From Bacillota bacterium (GTDB lineage Bacteria > Bacillota_E > Sulfobacillia > Sulfobacillales > Sulfobacillaceae), in contig JAKAAS010000163.1 of the NCBI GenBank assembly GCA_021802225.1, positions 1 through 5,512 on the forward strand: a stretch of DNA of 5,512 bases, given 5' to 3'. Positions 1 through 4,826 of the stretch are shown here, piece by piece. How positions within the stretch are numbered: position 1 is the stretch's first letter; every line of letters begins with the position of its first letter. The position numbers and the translations under genes were made by a program. The notes beneath the pieces were generated by a model that worked only from the letters and a program-made list of their open reading frames with translations, was not told the DNA's origin and ran no database searches.

Positions 1-175
1 GATGTATTGCTAATAAAATCTCTTCCTTAGAAGCGAAATAATAGTACATTGCTCCCTTAGTAACATGCGCTGCCTGAACCAGATCGCTAACAGAAGTAGC
101 ATCATACCCTTTTTCGGCAAAAAGATCAGTGGCTACTTCTAGTAAACGTTTCTTCACATCTACAGTAATTTCCAT
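1..175 (-). CDS. TetR/AcrR-family transcriptional regulator, N-terminal part (cut by window edge)
   Basis: The 58 visible residues are the DNA-binding domain of a TetR-family repressor. Helix 1 is about residues 8-20 (KRLLEVATDLFAEKGYDATS region). The helix-turn-helix is about residues 28-46 (VSDLVQAAHVTKGAMYYYF), followed by the family-typical FxSKEEILLAI stretch. The ligand-binding C-terminal domain lies beyond position 1, so the effector cannot be guessed. The ATG at 173-175 is chosen because the next upstream in-frame codons are not usual starts and a purine-rich GAGGAAGG lies at 189-196, although its 13-base spacing is long. Such proteins dimerise and bind palindromes over promoters, usually letting go when they bind a pathway metabolite. 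It is the only regulator visible, so it is a candidate for the operator at 1877-1906, about 1.7 kb away; that link is inference. The family call is secure. Confidence 0.93.
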   Translation of the reverse strand, partial: MEITVDVKKRLLEVATDLFAEKGYDATSVSDLVQAAHVTKGAMYYYFASKEEILLAIH

Positions 176-459
176 CGTGATATCAATTCCTTCCTCAATA
201 TGTTGTTGCACAGGCTGCCATGCCGTGCCGCCCAAATATATTCTACCACGCGCAATATATGTCATAAGACGTCAAAGAAAACCCTAATTGTTCTTGACCA
301 TATTCTCCCAATTGGTGAAAAGACGTGTGACGAACAAGGTAGAGAAGCTCCACCTTCGCATGTGACATTGAGCCGGTCGAATCCGTTTCGGGGCAGACAT
401 AGCAGTAATGTCCCAATGCTCCGATGAGCTTTCTTAGAAGGACTCTTGAACCGTTCCCC
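176..459. other. Intergenic region between tetR and the alcohol dehydrogenase gene
   Basis: Both flanking genes read leftward, so this stretch holds the tetR leader and promoter and the region after the dehydrogenase stop codon. Short open frames on both strands here have no convincing ribosome site and resemble no family I know. A 5-base hairpin (GACAT at 396-400, ATGTC at 408-412) lies about 50-60 bases after the dehydrogenase stop but has no T-run, so I see no intrinsic terminator. The dehydrogenase transcript could run on into tetR. Confidence 0.6.
208..260 (-). promoter_or_regulatory. Possible tetR promoter with overlapping AT-rich inverted repeat
   Basis: On the minus strand an extended -10-like TGGTAGAAT (TAGAAT at 240-245) has a weak -35-like TTATGA at 262-267, 16 bases away. 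It would give a leader of roughly 58 bases before tetR. A perfect 7-base inverted repeat, ATATATT at 236-242 and AATATAT at 254-260 with 11 bases between, surrounds the -10 and could be an autoregulatory site. A small GC-rich hairpin with a bulge can be drawn at 208-228 in the leader. All parts are weak, and AT-rich repeats arise easily by chance. Confidence 0.3.
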
Positions 460-1500
460 CTAATCGGCAAGTAAAATTATCTTCATAGCCTCTTTCTGGT
501 CAAATATTTGGTATGCTTCTTCGCTCGCTTCCAGAGGCATTCGGTGGGTAATAACCACTTCGGGTTTGAGACGGCCATTTTCCACAAGAGCCATCACGGG
601 TCCGAATGCGGACAGCACATTAGCCATTCCGCTCCGAAGTGTGAGATCTTTTGCGAAGATTCGACCCATAGGCAACGGCAGCGACGGTTCCGTAAACACG
701 CCTGCAGCGGATATCGTTGCAAAAGGTCTAGCGAGCCGTGACGCGAGATCGAGACCTGCCCCACTGCCTACAGCTTCGATAACAACATCAACTCCTCTAC
801 CATTTGTAAGATCGTGGGTGATTGCTCCTTCTTTTCCATTCACCAACAGTGGGTGGGCACCAAGTCGTTGCGCTTGTTCAAGACGTTGGGGAACGAGGTC
901 GAGTGCAACGACAAGGGATGCTCCAAATACATAGGCCATCTGAATCGATAATAGGCCCACTGGGCCCGCGCCGATGACGGCGACAATGTCACCAGCGACG
1001 ATGTTTCCTCGCTGTGTGGCAAAATAGGCTGTCGATAAAATATCCTCGATTAAGATGCCTTGTTCGTCGGTAATCGATTCTGGAAGGGGGCGGAGCGTTT
1101 GGTCCGCGTAAGGAACGCGTACCCATTGCGCCTGAGCGCCAGATAAATTGCCAAATCGCGACCCGAAGCCAAAAAGTTGAGAATGAATGCATTGAGTGAA
1201 AAATCCCATGCGGCAGGCCCAGCAGTGTCCACATGCAGTAAAGAACGAACCCAATACACGGGATCCCGGGGTCAGGAGTTTTACATCGTCCCCCAGCTGT
1301 TCGACGGTTCCAACGTATTCGTGGCCCACAATGTCGCCTGGTTCCATACCGCGAATGCGCCCATGAAAGACGTGGAGGTCGGAACCGCAAATAGCGGACA
1401 ATGTGACGCGAATAATGGCGTCGGTGGAAGATTGCAACACTGGCTTGGGTACATCCTCAACCGAAACGCGACGGACTCCTTGATAGGTCACAGCTCTCAT
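460..1500 (-). CDS. Zinc-dependent medium-chain alcohol dehydrogenase (formaldehyde dehydrogenase-like subgroup)
   Basis: A complete 346-residue NAD(P)-dependent dehydrogenase that oxidises an alcohol, or reduces an aldehyde or ketone, in the cytoplasm. The N-terminal GroES-like domain carries the catalytic zinc ligands C38 (ICGSD) and H60-E61 (GHEYVG); D153 in IEDILSTAYF is the likely further ligand. The structural zinc lobe is complete: C90, C93, C96 and C104, spaced x2-x2-x7. The Rossmann motif is GAGPVG at 177-182, and D201 at the end of the second strand favours NAD over NADP. The FGFGSRFG...GAQAQWVRVPYAD stretch is typical of the formaldehyde dehydrogenase-like branch, but the real substrate is unknown. 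The ATG at 1498-1500 is chosen because GGAGGG (1509-1514) sits 8 bases before it; a GTG nine bases upstream would overlap that site. It is transcribed away from the hydrolase-ligase genes, so a shared pathway is only suggested by proximity. Confidence 0.95.
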   Translation of the reverse strand: MRAVTYQGVRRVSVEDVPKPVLQSSTDAIIRVTLSAICGSDLHVFHGRIRGMEPGDIVGHEYVGTVEQLGDDVKLLTPGSRVLGSFFTACGHCWACRMGFFTQCIHSQLFGFGSRFGNLSGAQAQWVRVPYADQTLRPLPESITDEQGILIEDILSTAYFATQRGNIVAGDIVAVIGAGPVGLLSIQMAYVFGASLVVALDLVPQRLEQAQRLGAHPLLVNGKEGAITHDLTNGRGVDVVIEAVGSGAGLDLASRLARPFATISAAGVFTEPSLPLPMGRIFAKDLTLRSGMANVLSAFGPVMALVENGRLKPEVVITHRMPLEASEEAYQIFDQKEAMKIILLAD

Positions 1501-1508
1501 AAAAACCA

Positions 1509-1514
1509 CCCTCC
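1509..1514 (-). promoter_or_regulatory. Ribosome binding site of the alcohol dehydrogenase gene
   Basis: GGAGGG on the minus strand, 8 bases before the ATG at 1498-1500. It decides the start: the in-frame GTG at 1507-1509 overlaps this site and could not use it. Confidence 0.85.
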
Positions 1515-1525
1515 ATGCAATTTTG

Positions 1526-1648
1526 TCATGTCTTCATTTCAATGCTGACCCCGAGAGCCACTTCTTCAACAAACGCGCTGACGAGGGCATTCGCAAAATC
1601 CACCCATTTGAGGCCGGATTTAGAAAGCAATAAAGCGACGCATAATTC
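1526..1648 (-). pseudogene. Protein-like 40-codon fragment, possible remnant of a gene's 3' end
   Basis: Between an in-frame TAG (1649-1651) and a TGA (1526-1528), the minus strand reads 40 codons of convincingly protein-like composition, including SGLKWVDFANALVSAFVEE and ending in SIEMKT. It ends 25 bases before the dehydrogenase start and reads the same way. There is no credible start codon with a ribosome site, so if it was ever coding, the 5' part is gone. The plus strand is open in the same codon phase here (FFNKRADEGIRKIHPFEAG) and also looks protein-like, so the coding strand cannot be settled. I do not recognise a family in either reading. Confidence 0.25.
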
Positions 1649-1776
1649 CTAATGGCGCCAAGCCAATCGACAATGACCGGTCGGTACGTTCAGAATACTA
1701 CGACCGCACGCTGAACAAAACCCCCAATACGCAAACGCATCAGAATTCTTGTTGTTTATCATGCTTCGCAACGTAA
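1624..1776 (+). pseudogene. Possible decayed C-terminal end of an IS110-like transposase
   Basis: An open stretch of 50 codons without a start reads ...NDRSVRSEYYDRTLNKTP... around 1672-1725, ending at a TAA (1774-1776). The tyrosine pair in SEYYDR followed by a basic stretch recalls the C-terminal tail of IS110-family transposases (xxYYxRKxxxGK, then R-x-L-V-x-V-Y-H). Shifting frame after about 1722 gives IRKRIRILVVYHASQRK, which would continue that pattern, implying at least one frameshift. No terminal repeats, RNA element or upstream catalytic domain is seen. This is a resemblance from memory, not a secure call; the segment overlaps the minus-strand fragment at 1526-1648. Confidence 0.22.
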
Positions 1777-1874
1777 AAGTACTGGAAATAAAATTAAACG
1801 TGAAAAACATAAAGCAATGGGTGGTAAGTGCAATCCAAAATCACGCAATACAAGATGTAAGAATAAATAGTGTA

Positions 1875-1903
1875 TTGACAACATACCGAATGAATGGTAT
1901 GTT
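1875..1903 (+). promoter_or_regulatory. Sigma-A type promoter of the hydrolase-ligase genes
   Basis: A perfect -35 box TTGACA (1875-1880) and a -10-like TATGTT (1898-1903) are separated by the optimal 17 bases. Transcription would begin near 1910, giving a leader of about 23 bases before the hydrolase ATG. The upstream 130 bases are A+T-rich. Both boxes fall on the arms of the inverted repeat at 1877-1906, so a bound repressor would block RNA polymerase. Confidence 0.8.
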
Positions 1904-1906
1904 GTC
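1877..1906. promoter_or_regulatory. 30-base palindromic operator overlapping the promoter (TetR-type)
   Basis: GACAACATACC (1877-1887) and GGTATGTTGTC (1896-1906) are a perfect 11-base inverted repeat around an 8-base centre, GAATGAAT. Length, symmetry and position over the -35, spacer and -10 are as expected for a TetR-family dimer operator. A transcription terminator is unlikely because there is no T-run and the repeat covers the promoter. The natural candidate repressor is the TetR protein at the left edge; this is inferred from proximity only. Confidence 0.75.
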
Positions 1907-1932
1907 GTAAAATTGAAAGGCTGGTGATGGGG

Positions 1933-2880
1933 ATGATGACATTGCGTGAGTTATTGGAGTCCGCACCGAAGAACTGGGGACGCTGGGGTTCCGCAGACGA
2001 GGTTGGATCGTTGAACTTTCTAACAACTACGGAAGTATTGCGAGGTGTGCAGGCCGTGCGGCAAGGTAAGGTGTTTACGTTAGGACTGACCATGGGAGGA
2101 CCGAAGGGAGAGCCCGTATGGCCGGGCAGAACCGGACCGGTGCGATTGAACACTCAAGATAAAGCCAGTTACATGGCAGAACGCCTATCCCCATTGCCGG
2201 GCGGACTCGAATATGCTGACGACTACATTACGATGTTTTTGCAAGGCAGTACGCAAATCGATGCTTTGGGACATACGTGGTATGACGATCAGCTATGGAA
2301 CGGCTATGACGCAAGGGAAACTATTGACGGCTTATCGAAAGCCAGTGTCCTCCCGATAGCAGAACGCGGGATTGTGGGCCGCGCAATTCTTTTGGATATA
2401 GCGCGCTATAAAGGTGTCGGAGCATTAGACCGCGGCTACGAAATTACTCTTGATGATATCCTGAATTGCGCTAAAGCGCAAAATACAGAAATAATAGCGC
2501 ACGATATTGTGTTATTGCGTACCGGGTGGTTTTCCGTGTTTTTCGAGCAAGGACCCCAGAAATTTTATGAGGATTTTGTAGAACCGGGAATGACCTATCG
2601 AGAAGAACTAATCGATTGGTTCCACAAAATGGAAATTCCTGCCTTAGGAACTGATACCATTGCCAATGAGCGCACGACCCATCCTGAAACGGGAATTGCT
2701 TTGCCGTTACACGCCGCTTTAATGCGCAATTTGGGAATTGCGTTCAATGAAATTCTCTGGTTGGAGGATGTTGCTAGAGACAGTGCGTCTGATGGTCAAT
2801 GGACCTTCTTATACGTCGGTGCTCCCATAAAGGTGGCTAAGGCCACGGGTGCGCCCATTAATCCTGTCGTAGTGAAGTAG
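1933..2880 (+). CDS. Cyclase-family metal-dependent hydrolase (kynurenine formamidase / isatin hydrolase-like)
   Basis: A 315-residue member of the cyclase family (Pfam Cyclase, COG1878), cytoplasmic, whose characterised members hydrolyse C-N bonds such as N-formylkynurenine or the isatin lactam. It starts with the subgroup signature NWGRWGSADEVGSLNFLT (14-31). The metal-site region is QGSTQIDALGHTWYD (104-118), in place of the classical HxGTHxDxPxH: D110 and H114 are kept but the first two histidines are not. Later blocks are GRAILLDIARYKG, IVLLRTGW, ALGTDTIANE, PLHAALMRNLGI and a C-terminal APINPVVVK. Several ATGs compete (1927, 1933, 1936). The GAAAGG at 1915-1920 aligned to the 16S tail fits 1933 best, and homologues begin near MTLRELL. 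It is the first gene after the operator-promoter, 48 bases before the CoA ligase, so the two are probably co-transcribed. The substrate is not known. Confidence 0.88.
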   Translation: MMTLRELLESAPKNWGRWGSADEVGSLNFLTTTEVLRGVQAVRQGKVFTLGLTMGGPKGEPVWPGRTGPVRLNTQDKASYMAERLSPLPGGLEYADDYITMFLQGSTQIDALGHTWYDDQLWNGYDARETIDGLSKASVLPIAERGIVGRAILLDIARYKGVGALDRGYEITLDDILNCAKAQNTEIIAHDIVLLRTGWFSVFFEQGPQKFYEDFVEPGMTYREELIDWFHKMEIPALGTDTIANERTTHPETGIALPLHAALMRNLGIAFNEILWLEDVARDSASDGQWTFLYVGAPIKVAKATGAPINPVVVK

Positions 2881-2910
2881 GCCTGGACTTCTTGACTATC
2901 CAGATGAAGT

Positions 2911-2920
2911 GGGGGAGGGG
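2911..2920 (+). promoter_or_regulatory. Strong ribosome binding site of the CoA ligase gene
   Basis: GGGGGAGGGG lies 8 bases before the ATG at 2929, in the 48-base gap after the hydrolase stop. It fixes the ligase start and suggests efficient translation initiation. A 5-base hairpin (CTGGA 2883-2887, TCCAG 2899-2903) lies just upstream without a T-run. Confidence 0.85.
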
Positions 2921-2928
2921 AACAGACT

Positions 2929-4611
2929 ATGCCGAAACCATGGGTCACACTTTACGGTCACGTTCCAGACACGTTACCTATCACAAATAGAACGATTGTC
3001 GATTTACTAATAGAACGCGCCCGCGTTGCACCAACCCAACCGGCTATTTACTATTTTGACACCGAAATTAATTGGCATACTCTCGTCGACCGAATTCGCA
3101 AACTCAGTGCGGGATTTCAAAACATGGGCATTAAGCCTGGAGACCGTGTCGGACTAATGCTTCAAAATCTTCCTGCCTTTGTTGTCGTGCAATTCGCGTT
3201 GTGGTGGATAGGCGCGGTTGTAGTGCCTTTAAATGTCATGTACCGAACGCAAGAACTTGTCCACCATCTAGGTGATTCAGAGTGCACGGCCGTTGTCGTA
3301 TTGGAGTCCTTGACTGACCGCTTTGACGCAGTACTGGGGGCAACCTCGCTTCAGTCAATAGTGACCGTGGATGATGAAGAAGATTTTGCTGGCGACCGTC
3401 CTGCCTTTTTGCCTAAACCAATATCTGTTACTAAAGGGACGCATTCGTACCGTGACTTGTTGAGTTCTGAGCCAATAAGCACCATGCCTTATCAATTATC
3501 CGCGTCTGATGTGGCTTACCTCAATTATACATCGGGCACAACCGGAGTAGCCAAGGGTGCCATGACGACGCATGGTAACTTACTTTACAATGCTGCAGTC
3601 TATGGTGAGTGGCTGCATCTCGGCGATGGTGACGTGAATGTTGTGTTTGCTCCGCTTTTTCATATCACCGGCTCCGTCTCTGGGGTGGCAGCATCTATCT
3701 ATGCAGGCATTCCTATGGCGTTGTTATATCGTTTCGATGCGGGTATTGCCTTGAAGACGATTGAGCGGCGTCGAGCTACTTTTACAGTGGGAGCCATCAC
3801 TACATATTTAGCAATGATGAATCACGCTGACATTAGTCGCTGTGACTTGTCATCATTGACTAAAGCATACAGTGGAGGCGCCCCGGTATCGCCGGCCACT
3901 ATTGAACGATTTCGTTCTGTTACGGGCCAATACATTTACAACGTCTATGGACTCACCGAAAGTACTTCTCCTGCGACCATGGTGCCGTGGCAAAATGAAG
4001 CACCGGTAGATCCTGAGTCGGGCGCTCTATCAGTAGGAATTCCCGTGCCCGGGTTAGACGTCAAGGTTGTCAGCTTGGCAAATCGCCTCCAAGAGCAGCC
4101 GTTTGGTACCGCGGGTGAGTTGGCTCTCCGCGGCCCGCAGATCGTCCCCGGGTACTGGAAGCGTCCAGACGAGACGGCAAAGGCCATTCAAGAGGGATGG
4201 TTTTATACTGGGGATGTGGCTGTCATGGATGAGCAAGGGTGGGTGTACATCGTTGACCGCGTGAAAGACATGATTGATGCGTCGGGTTACAAGGTATGGC
4301 CTCGCGAAGTTGAGGATGCTCTCTATCTCCACCCTGCCGTGGCGGAGGCAGCAGTGGTAGGAGTACCTGACCCGTATCGTGGTGAGACGGTGAAAGCCTT
4401 TGTTGCACTGCGTGCCGACCAACAAGCCACGACGGCGGAGGAAATTCGCCTGTTTGTAAAGGAACGGTTAGCCACATATAAAGTTCCAACTAGTGTCGAA
4501 ATTGTTCCAGAAATTCCTAAAACTGTTTCGGGAAAGTTTCTGAGAAGAGTGCTCCGGGAACAAGAAATTAAGCACCAAACAGATCAACCGCCTAATACTT
4601 CAGCACAGTGA
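2929..4611 (+). CDS. AMP-forming acyl/aryl-CoA synthetase (class I adenylate-forming enzyme)
   Basis: A full-length 560-residue cytoplasmic ligase that activates a carboxylic acid with ATP to an acyl-adenylate and then forms the CoA thioester. Motifs appear in order: the phosphate loop YTSGTTGVAKGAM (200-212), the A5 motif YNVYGLTEST (338-347), the A7 region GWFYTGD (423-429) with D429 for the ribose, the hinge region DRVKDMIDASGYKVWP (443-458), and PKTVSGKFLRR (530-540), where K536 is the expected adenylation lysine. All key residues are present and the length is usual for fatty-acyl and aryl-CoA ligases. Motifs alone do not tell fatty from aromatic acid substrates. Position after the cyclase-family hydrolase, with a 48-base gap and strong ribosome site, suggests it activates an acid released upstream in the same pathway. 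The last 15 residues or so are polar and probably disordered. Confidence 0.95.
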   Translation: MPKPWVTLYGHVPDTLPITNRTIVDLLIERARVAPTQPAIYYFDTEINWHTLVDRIRKLSAGFQNMGIKPGDRVGLMLQNLPAFVVVQFALWWIGAVVVPLNVMYRTQELVHHLGDSECTAVVVLESLTDRFDAVLGATSLQSIVTVDDEEDFAGDRPAFLPKPISVTKGTHSYRDLLSSEPISTMPYQLSASDVAYLNYTSGTTGVAKGAMTTHGNLLYNAAVYGEWLHLGDGDVNVVFAPLFHITGSVSGVAASIYAGIPMALLYRFDAGIALKTIERRRATFTVGAITTYLAMMNHADISRCDLSSLTKAYSGGAPVSPATIERFRSVTGQYIYNVYGLTESTSPATMVPWQNEAPVDPESGALSVGIPVPGLDVKVVSLANRLQEQPFGTAGELALRGPQIVPGYWKRPDETAKAIQEGWFYTGDVAVMDEQGWVYIVDRVKDMIDASGYKVWPREVEDALYLHPAVAEAAVVGVPDPYRGETVKAFVALRADQQATTAEEIRLFVKERLATYKVPTSVEIVPEIPKTVSGKFLRRVLREQEIKHQTDQPPNTSAQ

Positions 4612-4826
4612 TTATTGAACGATTAGTTCAGTATCTGGTAAGCGGTAAGGCTGATCGTTGACACATTATAGAGCGGACTGTTCACTGCCAAGGAACCGGG
4701 TTAACGATAGCGAACGGCTAAACATTCCAACGGTTACAGATATTAGTGAAGTATTTATCTTTAGCGAAGATGATGGTATAGTGCTTATATACAAAATACC
4801 AACTAGTCAGTTTGGAGATGATAGCA
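4612..4826. other. Intergenic region between the CoA ligase and oxygenase-family genes
   Basis: About 215 bases without a supportable gene. An imperfect inverted repeat (AACGATTAG 4618-4626, CTGATCGTT 4651-4659, one G-T type mismatch, 24-base loop) follows the ligase stop, but no T-run follows, so it is not a clear terminator. A TTGACA at 4658-4663 could be a -35 box, but the best -10 at proper distance (TTCACT, 4681-4686) is poor. The next gene may be read through from the upstream promoter or have its own weak one. Confidence 0.5.
4814..4817 (+). promoter_or_regulatory. Ribosome binding site that decides a TTG start
   Basis: GGAG (in TTTGGAGATGAT, like the AGGAGGTGAT consensus) touches the ATG at 4818 with no spacing, but is 9 bases from the in-frame TTG at 4827. 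This favours TTG as the start of the oxygenase-family gene. Confidence 0.6.

Larger units (their letters stand above)
1501..1874. other. Divergent intergenic region without an intact gene
   Basis: About 370 bases separate the leftward dehydrogenase gene from the rightward hydrolase-ligase promoter. Near the dehydrogenase the composition is balanced and gives protein-like fragments (described separately). From about 1740 to 1874 it becomes clearly A+T-rich, as expected for a regulatory upstream region. I found no convincing promoter for the dehydrogenase here and no RNA gene. Confidence 0.6.

Noticed and set aside
396..412. GACAT/ATGTC hairpin as a terminator for the dehydrogenase gene
   Set aside because: The stem has only 5 pairs and no T-run follows in the direction of transcription.
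200..470. 75-codon frames on both strands between tetR and the dehydrogenase gene
   Set aside because: No ribosome sites and no recognisable domain; one overlaps the end of the dehydrogenase gene.
1501..1509. GTG at 1507-1509 as the start of the alcohol dehydrogenase
   Set aside because: It overlaps the GGAGGG site, which is ideally placed for the ATG at 1498-1500.
566..1548. Several open frames inside the dehydrogenase gene on both strands
   Set aside because: All overlap a complete motif-bearing gene in other frames and show no protein family features.
1761..1910. 49-codon plus-strand frame beginning MLRNVKVLEIKLN
   Set aside because: No ribosome site, it runs through the promoter and operator, and A+T-rich DNA easily gives such I/V/N/K-rich frames.
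1894..1932. Upstream ATG at 1894 as the start of the cyclase-family hydrolase
   Set aside because: It lies inside the operator and before the -10 box ends, so it would not be on the transcript; the extra residues do not resemble the family.
3945..4489. Open frames overlapping the CoA ligase gene
   Set aside because: They are shadows of conserved ligase coding sequence; none has a ribosome site or family resemblance.
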